Made by a program: the position numbers and the translations under genes
Notes under the pieces: model-generated
Seen by the model: only the letters and a program-made list of their open reading frames with translations
What the model was told of the DNA's origin: nothing
Database searches by the model: none
Shown here: positions 18,500-29,183 of the stretch, piece by piece
Layout: each line of letters begins with the position of its first letter
Numbering within the stretch: the stretch's first letter is position 1
Source: Isoetes taiwanensis
Taxonomy: Eukaryota; Streptophyta; Lycopodiopsida; Isoetales; Isoetaceae
Assembly (NCBI GenBank): GCA_021234155.1
Contig: JAJEKV010000011.1
Coordinates: 18,058,677-18,122,676, forward strand
Length of the DNA stretch: 64,000 nucleotides
Direction: 5' to 3'

Positions 18500-20990
18500 A
18501 GTTCTACATCCATTTTTATCTACACAATATTTCATATTCTAACGACCGAAAATAGAATTCCTTATTTTACAATATGCATTTGTTATTTTACTCTACAAAT
18601 TGTTTGACATGCAGATCAATGAAGATATCTCTTGTATTTACATCCCTTTTACTATCCTTACTGAAGCACATGAACATTATAGATTTTTGTTTTCTCCCTA
18701 GTGGGTTTCTTGTTTATTTGTTTGTTAGGGCCCGAAGGGCCCAAAAATTTTTCTGATGTAACAACCAACACATAACTAATTAACACAAACCATTGCATCC
18801 AACACATTCCCCCCTGAAACCCCGTTTGGTTTGGGTGCATATTCACACAGGGGGGTTATATAGGGCAGCGAGAGCCCCTAAATACATGTACAAAATTGAC
18901 ACCACTAAGTACATCTTCTCAAACCTTATAATATATTGCAAACCTCAATATACAGTGTACAAAAACTTGTACAGGCATATTCCATAAACGAGGATTGCTA
19001 TGTACGGACCAGATCGAGGAATAAAGGGGAAATATGCCCATCCGACGGGAGGTTTCCATAGAATGTCTGTAAAAGCTCACAAGTTTATCCTCGTAGAGAG
19101 CTATTTCTTCAAGTGAATCGTCATCTTGGTTATAGTCATCTTGGAGATGGATTTGCAGCTTAATCTCTCTGGCATGCTTATCATCAGGGGAGACACCTTT
19201 TTATCAGAACCACAGGATAAATGACACCAGAAATATTTACATGCCAAATGTTCCGGCGTTAGATGCACTTGCAAAATGTGATGAACGTGGTGAAGCCCGA
19301 TTTGCTCTTATTTTCACAGGTTGAAACATGGACAAAAAGAAGTCACATTTTCATGGGCTTATGTGCAATCACTGGAACAAATCTTTCATATCAGATTGTT
19401 CCTGAAACAATATGGAAGAATCAAACATGAAAACTCGTTGAACCAGATTAAGCAGTTGCGTCTTATTGAGAATACAGAACCTTATTTTCTAAATAAATAA
19501 AAAAACGTCCTACTTTCTTAACTAACAAAGATTGAAGATGTGTTTCAATAAAAAGCATCTAAGAAAATTTTATTTAATACATAAAGATTTTTCACAATTG
19601 ATAATGCCCTTTAGTTTGAAAGAATCACAATAAAGAAAAGCTGATTGTTCATGTTTTGGTATAGAATTTGTGCATAACTAGGCAAAACAAAGAGGTTTTG
19701 GATGGCGATAAAGTTAATTTGTCACGTGAGTCTATATGCATAATGCATTTCAACGTTGATCACATATCAGACTCTTTAATACATCTTCCAACAACAAGTA
19801 AACAGCATCTGTGGTCTCTAATTAGCGAGCAGAAGTATTGCAGACTACAATGAAAACATGTAAAATATATATTCAGGAACCCTGCACTGAGCAAGACTCC
19901 AATTCTATAAGAATCTATATACCACAATGACATAACACAGGGCTAATAAAGAGACTTGCAATAACTGCCACAATATCTATTTTATTAGTCGTGAACCAAT
20001 TTGCTGCCTAGCTTTTGCAGCAGAGATGGATGAACTAAATAACTTTGCAAAGGAATGAACAAGTTAACACTGGTTCAATTAAAGAGTCTCAATTCAAGAA
20101 TAATATATCATCTTTTCCAATTCTATTGAAACCTGACAAAGGCCAAAGCTTAAAAAGTGCAAAATATGAAGCTTTGGACCTGTCGACTATGTTTGGGATG
20201 TTCCTGCAACGCATGGCCCACTTCTATTCACTGCTACTTACATTGTGTTACTTGGGGATAACTTTGGACGCCTTTTGGAGAGAGATATTTTTGAGTCCTA
20301 AGCCATCTAATCCTGTCCACGCATAAAACCCGTGATATATAATAGCACTTGCAGCTTAACGTGAATGAAAACTGCATCACTTTCATTTCTTTACCTAGCA
20401 TCTAAAGCTTGCATCCCCATGGAATAGTGTTCTGATCTTATTTCTGATCGATCAAGAAAGCAAGAACGTGATCTCAATGCAAGTCCAGCAAAGCCAAAAA
20501 ATAAAAGACACAAAGGAGAGGCCAGAACTTATAAGGAACAAAAGGAACTAGGTTTAAGAAACACCTATAGATCTTGTGCCATTTCTATTAGGGCAATAAA
20601 ACGGGGATCAAGAAGACATGCCGCCGAAATGTAGGCGAAAAAAATTCCCTCCCTGTCTTCAAAGGTCGGCGGAGGCTCTAGATGATGGAACAAGCCCGAT
20701 TTAGGTTAGAAATGCAAGTAAACAAGAAAATATGATAAAAATCTCAAGCATTATAATTTAAACATAGCTTTCTTGCTTTGATAACTCTTTATCAGGCCTT
20801 CCGGATTGTCCGAGGGTGTGAGATTCCGTTGGTGCTGAAGATAACCTTCATGCAAAAGCTGACTTTGGGCAGAGCAAATGTACGAAAGAAAAATAGAAAT
20901 GAAATGATCATCAACAGAAAAGGCAATGGAGGTGCTTCTAATAAATTTATAATAACAGAGAAGATCGTCTGATCGAGATATTTTGAGATT
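18500..20990. other. non-coding interval
   Basis: About 2.5 kb of AT-rich sequence without a supported gene. Short open frames on both strands have no domain or splice support. It lies between the two GGAAACCTCCCC clusters and may be the interior of a non-autonomous DNA element. Confidence 0.5.
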
Positions 20991-21175
20991 CTATGGAAAC
21001 CTCTCCCCAGCGATTATTTTAAATCTATTATTATAAAACTTTATATTGAAACCTCCCAAAGTTAAACCAGTGGAAACCTCCCCAGGATAGCACAGTTGGA
21101 AACCTCCCCAGGCTTTGATTGAAAGTTGGGGAGGTTTCCATGGAAGAAAGTTGGGGAGGTTTCCTGTTCTTGGGA
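20991..21175. repeat. second cluster of GGAAACCTCCCC motifs
   Basis: Four forward copies (about 20997-21112) are followed by two inverted copies (about 21127-21162) within 180 bp. The motif is the same as at 16.44-16.86 kb. Confidence 0.75.
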
Positions 21176-21618
21176 GCCTAGCCCAAATTGGACGTATATA
21201 ATTTGAGTGCTAAATGTAGGTTAGGATCAATTCAAGCGCGTCAACCAATCACGCCGTGCCATGTGGCATCATTTCTTTTAAGAAACACTAACAGATTTTT
21301 ATATTGTCGCTATATCCCCTGTTTTTACTCAACATTCCTCCATTCTATGCAACGTTCTTGGGTTTTACTGGCAATTCCGACGATTTCACTCCACATTCTT
21401 GATTTTTTTACTGTCAAAATTGATCCTAACCTCCATTCACGTTGCACGAATGTCGCTCCTGTGATGATTCCCTGTTAACTTCCTGGAATCAACACAGGAG
21501 CAACATTCCTGTATACTAAAAACAGTTTACTTCATATTCTGCCATGAGATGCAATAAGCTCGCGCCATGCGGTGGATCTGCCATCTCGGGATGTTGACAG
21601 AAGTTATTGTTGTTGCGA

Positions 21619-22323
21619 TCATTCTTCTATGGAGCTTTTATTGTCCAAAACGGGACTCGCAAAAGGTGATTTACTTGGTCGTACAACACCTTTGCTTAAC
21701 AATTCTCTCACTTGCTTTTTAACCTCTTCAAGTTCTAGAGGACTTAATCGATAGGGAGCACGTGCCATGGGCTTGACCCCAGATTCAAGCTCAATTTCGT
21801 GCTCGACACCCCGCGAGGTTGGTGGTCCCTCAGGTAACTCTTCCGGAAAAATATCCTTGAAGGTATGCAAAAGATCTTTTAGTCTTTGGTCTACCTCATC
21901 TTTTCTCAAGTACATCAAAGAAAAAACATTTGTCTTAACTTTGAAAACTTTTTTAGCCTGAGTGGCTGACATGAGCTTACTAGGCTCTACATGTGGTAAA
22001 CCTTGAACCCTAACTACTTTACTTGACGGTAAATTGAAAACCAAGGTGTATGTTGGCCAGAGAATTTGTGGCTCAACATGCTGTAACCATTTCATGCCTA
22101 GAATGACATCATATCGCTTTAACTGAGCGATGTCTAGACCTATGGACATAGATGTTACAATCCAGGATTCTTTGTCCAACAACTCCAAGCAAACACCCCG
22201 TGCTTGCTCACTGTGACACTGAGTTTGTGGCCCAGCCTCAGACTCGATCACGTGCACATTTATTTTGGCATTACTAGGTCTATACCAACTCACCACACAT
22301 CCGTTGGGCAAAACTTTAGCCAT
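21619..22323 (-). pseudogene. gypsy protease C-terminus and start of reverse transcriptase
   Basis: The 234-codon frame has the end of a retropepsin-like domain (IAQLKRYDVILGMKWLQHV), a linker, then RT entry motifs: FPEELPEGPP, EHEIELESGVKPMARAPYRL and KGVVRPSKSPFASPV. Homology ends after SPVL at about 21645, and the last residues are unrelated flanking sequence. Catalytic YxDD, RNase H and integrase are missing, so no enzyme is made. Confidence 0.88.
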
Positions 22324-22467
22324 ACATGCACACTTTGTAGGCAGGATAGAATCCCGCCTCAGGAAGTCGGGGAAATTTTAGGCAACAACCAGTATACCAG
22401 CCAACGATAACACCCCTTAGGCTTATCCGTTTTGGCGTCACCTTCCTTGGCCTTGCCCTCGGCGGCC
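22324..22467 (-). pseudogene. frame-broken Gag C-terminus
   Basis: Out of phase with the Gag frame, a lysine-rich DKAAEGKAKEGDAKTDKPKG run leads to GCYR, the probable start of a zinc knuckle that has lost its remaining ligands. It joins Gag to the protease frame through at least two indels. Confidence 0.55.
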
Positions 22468-23646
22468 TTATCCTTCTGCCTCCCAATTGGCAAAGTTCTG
22501 AGCCTTCATGGACTCATCCCTACCCACCAGTTTCCTGGCAATCTTAACAGCCAACTCAAAGTCAGCAGGTTCAGCCTGCAGCAAATGCGTGCGAATGCTA
22601 GCATCCCGTAGACCATTTATAAAATGATCCACGCGCATCCCTGCAGTAATCTCGGCTAATTGCGAGAAGAGCGCCCTCAGCTCCATCACATAATCCCACA
22701 GAGACCCTATCTGAGTAAGCTCCTTCAGCTGTATGAGCGCATGTCGTCGGTCATAATGAGGTGCATACTCCTGTCGGAATAAATGACAAAATTCCCTCCA
22801 AGTACGCAGCTTCTGACCATTCTCGGTGTGAATATCCCACCATGCAGCTGCCAGTCCCTTCAACTTCAGGGTGGCATGCATTAGTCGGGCATTTTCACCT
22901 TTCTTTGTAGCTGCAAAATACAGCTTCATTTGATTGAACCACCGCATAGCCTGTTCAGGCGTAACATCCTTGCCATAGAAATCTGGCATTTTTACGTGCT
23001 CTAGAGACTTAATCTCTTCACCAGAAAGTCCCCCCAGGGATTCTTCTGGCTGAGCGACACCCTGAGCTACTGGTTCTTCGGCCAACCCCGTGTTTACTCT
23101 TGATGGTGCACTAGGTCCCGGTCGTGCAACCTCGTGAGGAAGACCATGGTTTGCCCCCGGAACAGTGGGAGCTGCCCCAGCCACCTGTAGAAACTTTTCT
23201 ACTACACTACTCAAACGAAGTTCTCGGGCCTTCCCTTCAGCAGCCCACTTCTGCAGGCTTTCCTGTATCAACCCTACGGTGTTCTGGAACATGGTTTGTT
23301 CAGCCCTTATCTCGTTTAGTTCCCCAGTTAGACGGTTGACATGACCTACATTTTCCTCGGTTAAGTTCTTACCTACCGGAGCCCGCGCAGTACTTGCTCC
23401 CGGAGCGTTCTCGGCATTCACATTATCAGTATCAGCTGCACTTGCAGCATTTACATGATCAACACCTACAGGAATAACTGCTTCAGGAGCAGCTTCTGAG
23501 GGTGCTCCCCCATCCAGCTCGAACTCGGGCAATTCATCATCTAAATGAATGTTCTTGAGGGCGGGTATTATGCTCTCTTCAGGCGGATGCATTTCAAGAA
23601 ATCTGTCAATAGGTCTAGCTGGCATATCAGGCACAGGTTCAGCCAT
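22468..23646 (-). CDS. gypsy Gag polyprotein
   Basis: A 392-codon frame starts 3 bp beyond the primer-site region with MAEPVPDMPARPID. An acidic/alanine-rich N-terminal half is followed by a coiled-coil-like segment (residues about 110-155) and the retrotransposon gag domain: EHVKMPDFYGKDVTPEQAM, LKGLAAAWWDI, WREFCHLFRQEYAP and the CA-like FINGLRDASIRTHLL. Gag builds the virus-like particle. The open frame is intact through the gag domain but ends without a zinc knuckle because of the frame break downstream. It could be expressed from the LTR, but has no enzymes. Confidence 0.88.
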   Translation of the reverse strand: MAEPVPDMPARPIDRFLEMHPPEESIIPALKNIHLDDELPEFELDGGAPSEAAPEAVIPVGVDHVNAASAADTDNVNAENAPGASTARAPVGKNLTEENVGHVNRLTGELNEIRAEQTMFQNTVGLIQESLQKWAAEGKARELRLSSVVEKFLQVAGAAPTVPGANHGLPHEVARPGPSAPSRVNTGLAEEPVAQGVAQPEESLGGLSGEEIKSLEHVKMPDFYGKDVTPEQAMRWFNQMKLYFAATKKGENARLMHATLKLKGLAAAWWDIHTENGQKLRTWREFCHLFRQEYAPHYDRRHALIQLKELTQIGSLWDYVMELRALFSQLAEITAGMRVDHFINGLRDASIRTHLLQAEPADFELAVKIARKLVGRDESMKAQNFANWEAEG

Positions 23647-23649
23647 TGA

Positions 23650-23661
23650 GCTCTGATACCA
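23650..23661 (-). promoter_or_regulatory. primer-binding site (initiator Met-tRNA)
   Basis: On minus the sequence reads TGGTATCAGAGC, one base after the LTR end GTAACA. It is the same site as used by the copia element. Confidence 0.92.
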
Positions 23662-23662
23662 C

Positions 23663-24420
23663 TGTTACGCAGAAAATTTTTCCGTAAGAACAATCCCCAC
23701 CTGCGTATGCCACGCCGATCAGTTCCACCCACACCTTGGATCCCAGATCCCCCTCACTGACCCTGATGGCTTGCTTCTACGTGAAACTACTCACAACAGA
23801 CCGGATCCTTCCAGAGAATCCTTCCTGGGTAAGTAGCAACCGGCTACCCAAGCCTTGAATCAAATAGACAGCTTTGATAGCAAAATCGGCTTCCAATTCC
23901 TATGATCCAGTTTCGTAGGCCCAGCCAATTCTTCCTCCAGACTTTTTAATCCCTTTTCTGAAGTCCACTAATAGTCTTCTATGGTCAAAACCGGCCAGCT
24001 TAGCCGTTAATCCGATCCAAATCCGTTCTCTACAGCTCCACTAATAGATCTGGCAAGCTGGATCCCTGATACGAATTCGTCCCTTCTGTTATATATCAGG
24101 TTTATGAACCCATCCAACCATTCGATGCCACGTGTCTATTTAGCCAATATTTTCAACCATAGCTAACTAGCATTCTTTTATATTAATGCATTAGGACCCC
24201 TAGTGCTTAATAGTTCCATTAACATTAATACAACAATGCTAACCACGCACCCATATGGATTATTACCACTTATCCCGCATTTCGTCACCATAGACTGATT
24301 ACAGCCAACATGGCCTATTAAATCACAACTGCCTGGCAATCGCGACCAATAGTACCCCCGTGTTCATGGACGTCCGTCAAGGGCCCGATTCCGGCTATGC
24401 CCTTGGAAGCACCTGTAACA
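23663..24420 (-). repeat. 5' LTR of the minus-strand gypsy element
   Basis: On minus the 758-bp LTR begins TGTTACAGGTGC and ends GCGTAACA, giving TGTTAC/GTAACA inverted ends. It has no second copy in this window. Confidence 0.88.
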
Positions 24421-26645
24421 TTGGCGCCCCATTACCTTGTTGTCCTTAGTGTACAAGATCTTTGCTAAAGCTTTTGCTCAGAAGCTTCGTGGTGTGCTTA
24501 CTGAGTCCATCTCGTCCACACAGTCAGGTTTCTTGCCTCCCCGTGTATCTTGAATAATGTGGCAGCAGCATATGAGGGTCTCTATTGGGCTAGAATGCAT
24601 GGTTACCCCATTGTATACTTGAAGCTGGATTTTGCAAAAGCATATGACAATGTTGACTGGAGTTTCTTGGAGCAGTGCTTTTTACGTCTTGGTTTTGGTG
24701 CCCAGTTCATAAGAGATGTTATGAACCTTCATTATTCTGCTCGTTCTTCAGTTCTTTTTCAAGGAGAACCATCGACATTTTTTCAGGTGGGACGTGGCAT
24801 TCGCCAGGGCTGTCCTTTGGCACCGCTGCTTTTTACAAGTGTGGCAGAGGTTCTTTCTCAGGTATTCTCTCTTGCAGTGCAAGAAGGCATCCTGCATGGT
24901 CTTCCCATGAATAATGGTTCACAAGAGATTTGTAATCAGTACGCAGATGACACTTTCTTGTTCTTAATGGCGGATGAGCAGAATTTGCAGAATGCCATTT
25001 CCTTGTTGGACAGTTTCTCTTTGACTTCTGGTATCTTTGTGGGATGGCAAAAGTATACTGCCTTGTGGCCCTAGACTCTCCAGTTCCATCTTCTGTGGTT
25101 GCATTTCCATGGAAGGTTCTTCCTCATGGGAAGGCAACTAGACTTCTGGGCATTCCAGTTGGTATACACCTCTCATATGGAGACGCGTGGGATGTCATTA
25201 TTAAGGGGTTGGAAAGGCATTTGTTCTGGTGGTCCACGACTAAGTTATCCATGGCTGTGGCTGAGTGGTACATATGTCTATATGGCATCCATCTTGCTGG
25301 CACCGCAGACAAAGATGCAGCTCATTGTTCGCACTGTCAGGAACTTCATCTGGGGTGGCACTGAAGAAGGAGCTGATGTTAAAGCTAGTTGGGCGAAGTG
25401 CATTATGCCTAAACTTTGTGGGGGGCTGGGGATGATTCACTTTCTTCTCCAGAGCAAGGTGCTGATTTCTAAGTTCATATGGCGGATTCTAAATAATGCT
25501 GATAATTCTCCAGGTCTGCGTCTCATTCACCAGTCTTTACAGATGTGCAGTTCCTTTGGCTCTCCATCCATTAAGCCGCTCCTCCCATGGGCATTATTCT
25601 ATCCACTTTCTCCATATCCTAATGCATCTCCTTTCCTCAAGGGGTTGCTAGCTGCTTGGGAGACTGTGCGCACTTTGTTTCAGTTCCATCCAATGGCCCA
25701 CACAGATCCTACAGCCAGTTGCTGGTGGATCCCTTTGGGTGACGGCCAGGCAGATTGTCCCCTGGTCTCTTCTGTCCATCTATTGACGCAACGCCGGTGG
25801 CGAGCAACAGGTGTGCTCACGATATCTGCATGGTATAATGAGACAAGATTGTTGACGTGGAATAGGTTCAAATTGAAGTTCCTCCTCCTTCATTGGACCG
25901 TGGCATTTGGGAAAAAGTAGCTGCTACACTTCCTCCACAACCACAAGACATGGCTCTCCAGCTCTGGATGATTCATGGTAGTGTTAAGGAGGAGCACCTG
26001 GTGCACTCGATGTATGTGGTCCTGCTTCATCCTGAAGTGTGGCCTCCATCGCCAAAGTGGCCTTTAGTTATCCCTGAGCCTCATCGTAATGCAGTCTGGC
26101 GATGGGTATGGGATAAATTGCTCCATTCTAAGCTATCTATTTTATGGTGGCAGATCACTCATAGATGCGTGCGGGTAAACACTATTATTCATCGATTTCG
26201 TCCAGAAGTCTCTGTGATCTGCCCTCTTTGCATGCAGAGGGATGAGACAATTGAGCACTGCTTTTTCTTATGTCACCATGTTCGACTTGCGTGGCAGTGG
26301 CTTTTGAGTTTTTTCCATTGTGACTTGAATAGTCAGCAGGTCCTATTGTCAGTCTATCCTAGTTCTTGGGACAAGTTGGCAAAGAGAGCTTTCCACTTAG
26401 CATCTGCTTGGATCATCTGGTCCATCTGGAAGAGACGAAATCTCCTCATTTTCAAGGGACAGGTCTATTCAGATACGCAAGTGCTTAGCGATGCTCGTAG
26501 TCACCAGCCCCAGCTCACCTGGGAGAACCAGGAGGAGGGACCGCTGCGAAAACGGCCCCGACCGGATAACAAGGACAAGGGAGAAACCTCTTCCACGAGG
26601 AAGGAGGCCCGAGCGAAGGTCCAGATCGACCCGGGAGACGGATGA
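24421..26645 (+). mobile_element. L1-like LINE, ORF2 remnant split by the gypsy insertion
   Basis: Coding starts at once with WRPITLLSLVYKIFAK, a conserved motif of plant L1 reverse transcriptases, directly at the gypsy LTR edge. Later motifs are YLKLDFAKAYDNVDW, GIRQGCPLAPLLF and the catalytic YADDTF. After the stop at 25072-25074 coding moves between two frames (about 25.04, 25.3 and 25.9 kb), keeping RLLGIPVG, IRTVRNFIWGG-like and KLCGGLGMIHF pieces. It ends in a zf-RVT domain (KLSILWWQITHRC ... CPLCMQRDETIEHCFFLC). At least three frame changes make it inactive. The N-terminal endonuclease is not seen on the far side of the gypsy element. Confidence 0.88.
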
Positions 26646-27060
26646 AAGCTGCTCAGACCAGACAATGCACCAAACGCAGGCGCACACGAAGGCCTTGAAA
26701 CAAATGGAGGAAGGAATTGAGAGCAATAGGACACGGATTGCAGGACTGGCAGAAGAGATCCAATCTTCGGCGTCCCACGTGCTCAAAGGACAGTTGGCAG
26801 TGGAGAGGCGACGAATTGCAGAGATGGAGACCCGCATGTAGCAGTTAGAAGATGGGCTTTGCTTGGCACACTTTGAGAGGCAACAGGAGAAGCAAGGTCT
26901 TGCTGACCTGCGAGCTGGTGTGGACTCCCTCCTCACCACCATAGAGACCACGACATAGGACAGGCAGTGTGCTGAGCTAAATACAGTGGCAACCATCTCC
27001 GCCTCCAGTCAGAAGCTGAGGGGGCTGCCACCACAATGCAGAACGTCGGGGCCGCCTTCA
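26491..27060 (+). other. coiled-coil-like coding remnant, unrecognised
   Basis: Past the LINE zinc finger the plus frames give a basic region (RTRRRDRCENGPDRITRTR), then a charged helical stretch with heptad character (KALKQMEEGIESNRTRIAGL, later QQEKQGLADLRAGVDSL) interrupted by stops. It may be the spacer or Gag-like part of another retroelement, or the end of the LINE. No family can be assigned. Confidence 0.3.
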
Positions 27061-27086
27061 AAGCCAACCAGGCAGAGCTGAGAACC

Positions 27087-28397
27087 TTATAGAGTAGGGA
27101 AGAGACACAAGATCATTTCATCGATTGTACAAAAGCCATGAATAAGAGAATTATATGTCACAATGTTGGGAGCATGATGATTTCCAACCATTTTTTGAAT
27201 AAGGCTGCAGGCTTCTTCAAGCCTGCCTGCTTTACACAAGCCATCAACAATACAGGTATATGTCACAACATCAGGAACACATCCACCTTGCACCATTGCT
27301 CGAAACAGTTGGCAAGCGTCATCAATTTTGTGATTTTTACAAAGCCCATGAATAAGGGTGGTACGCAATGTCACATCCTCTTTCATCCCTTGTATGAGTT
27401 GAAAGCCTTCTGAAATTTGCCAACCTTGGAAAGCCCATTCACAAGTATAGTAGCACCAATATTATCAACAAAACCTTTTGGGGTTATCTCTTCAAGAAGC
27501 TTGAATGCCTTGCTTTCTAGCCTTTCATTCCAAAGACCACAGCTAAGAGTATTGTAAGTGATAATATTAGGACTACAACCAACTTTTTCCATTTCTTAAT
27601 ATAGATGATATGCAGAAAGAACATTATTTGCAAAACATAGGCCATCAATAAGAGTGTTGTAAGATACAATGGTAGGACACCGACCTTGTTTCTATCATTT
27701 TATGGAGTAGCATCTATCACCTTTTCTCTCTTGCACAACTTATCAATGAGCATAGACCATGTTATTGCATCCAGTACACAACCCTTTTCTACCATTTCAT
27801 CAAGAAGCTTAACAGCTTTACCATCTCTTCCAGCCTTGAAAAGCCCATCAATCACAGTGCTGTAGGTGATAACATTTGGTATGCATCCCCTCTCAGACAT
27901 TACCTTCAGGACTTGAAATGCCCCATCAATGTCGTCTTACACATTCCATGGATGAGTGTGGTGTATGTCACAACATTAGGTATGCGTCCAATGTTTATCA
28001 CCTCTCGTAGAAGGCGCCAAGCTTCGTCCAACCTATTTTCCTTGCATGAAGTATCAATTAGAATGCTGTATGTTACAACAGAAGGAGCACAACCCACCTC
28101 CCTCATTAACAAAAGGAGCTCTTGTGCATCTTGACTCCTGCTGCCAGCTTTACAAAGGAGATCAAGAAGAGAATTGAAGATAAATGCATTTGGTGTCATT
28201 CCTGCTAGCATCATCTCCTCAAGGATTTGACAAGCTTCATCCACTCTTCCCAAATCCATCAACGAGAATGCCATAAGTAAGAATGCTTGGCACACAGCCT
28301 CTCTCTGGCATCTTGATGAGAAGCCTCTTAGCATCATCAACCTTTTATCCCTGCAGAGTCCAGCAATCAGTTCGGTGTAAATCTTACAGTCTGGCAT
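27087..28397 (-). pseudogene. P-class pentatricopeptide repeat (PPR) pseudogene
   Basis: Reading down from 28397, four frame-shifted pieces carry about ten 35-residue P-type PPR motifs: NAFIFNSLLDLLCKAG, SVVTYSILIDTSCKENRL, NVVTYTTLIHGMCK, NVITYSTVIDGLFKAGR, NIITYNTL and DVVTYTCIVDGLCKAGR. PPR proteins bind organellar RNA. The frame changes at about 27903, 27700-27600 and 27385, and there is no intact transit peptide, so it is a pseudogene. Sequence at 28.38-28.53 kb upstream is further disturbed by tandem duplications. Confidence 0.85.
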
Positions 28398-28424
28398 TGT
28401 ATTTAAATCTTACAGTCTGGTATC

Positions 28425-28530
28425 ATCCTATGTATGACCTCAAAAGCATTGTTAATTTTGCCCATATTACAGAGACCATCCTATGTATGACCTCAAAAGC
28501 ATTGTTAATTTTGCCCATATTACAGAGACC
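28425..28530. repeat. 53-bp exact tandem duplication
   Basis: Two copies, 28425-28477 and 28478-28530, read the same throughout. They sit in the 5' part of the PPR relic. Just before, a ~24-bp unit around AATCTTACAGTCTGG is also doubled (about 28379-28420). 53 is not a multiple of three, so this breaks the reading frame. Confidence 0.85.
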
Positions 28531-28760
28531 ATGATAGAACCTATACTGCCACATGCACTCAGGATATTAGAGAATATGAATTTGTCTGGCTGAATGCCTT
28601 CCTGCTGCATGCTTTCGTAGTATCTCATAGCAAGAGCTCCCGCCATGGCAGTTGCATCCTTCATGAACCTTCCCCATGAGTATGCTCTGCAGACAATATA
28701 AAAATATATGACCACGAAGAACGGACCGTCAAGAAGAGTAGCAACTCCGTCACTAAGCAC
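28467..28760 (-). pseudogene. PLS-type PPR fragment
   Basis: The minus frame contains YYESMQQEGIQPDKFIF and SNILSACGSIGS, the pattern of an L/S motif of plant PLS PPR proteins, different from the P-class motifs just downstream. It is only about one and a half repeats long and bounded by non-PPR sequence. Confidence 0.6.
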
Positions 28761-28807
28761 CGGTTAGCCGGTTTCGAAATGGATGCCCAAGAACAGCGGC
28801 GACCGCC

Positions 28808-28930
28808 AGTTTACACCCTATAGCAAGTTTGGAGCAGTCATTGGCATATTCCAGGCATATACTAGCATATACTTGGAATATGCCATAAACCCACATGGAC
28901 AAGGGCTTGCCCCCCTAAGGGCAACCCAAA
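28808..28930. repeat. hairpin repeat, copy 1 (upstream of PEX16)
   Basis: About 125 bp shared with 54063-54187. The core is an imperfect stem with arms around GGCATATTCCA and TTGGAATATGCC, followed by ATAAACCCA and a second small hairpin TTGCCC-CCCTAA-GGGCAA. It lies about 250 bp 5' of the PEX16 start and about 50 bp beyond the PPR relic. Confidence 0.75.
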
Positions 28931-29183
28931 AACATGTTCAATTGTTGCCATATTTATAAACGGGGGCGAACCAAATGTCAACTTTCCATTCATGATCGAC
29001 CACTTCACCCAGTTGCCGGTTTTCAGGAGAAAAAGGGCAATCATGGGCTACCTTTTTTAGGCGAAGCCACCCCTTGCGTTAGGGGGTTTAGGGTTTAAAT
29101 CTGGGGATGTCTGAATCATACATTATCATGTTGCTGTGCACATTTACCTGCGGGAATTGAAGCGGATTCATTTTGTGCCAAAA

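Larger units (their letters stand above)
21640..24420 (-). mobile_element. 3'-truncated Ty3-gypsy element (minus strand)
   Basis: Reading from 24420 down: a 758-bp 5' LTR, an initiator-Met primer site, a Gag frame, a broken spacer, then protease/RT that stops abruptly near 21645 inside the RT domain. The rest of pol and the 3' LTR are absent. The LTR end at 24420 abuts LINE coding sequence in the middle of a conserved RT motif, so this element inserted into that LINE. Confidence 0.9.
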
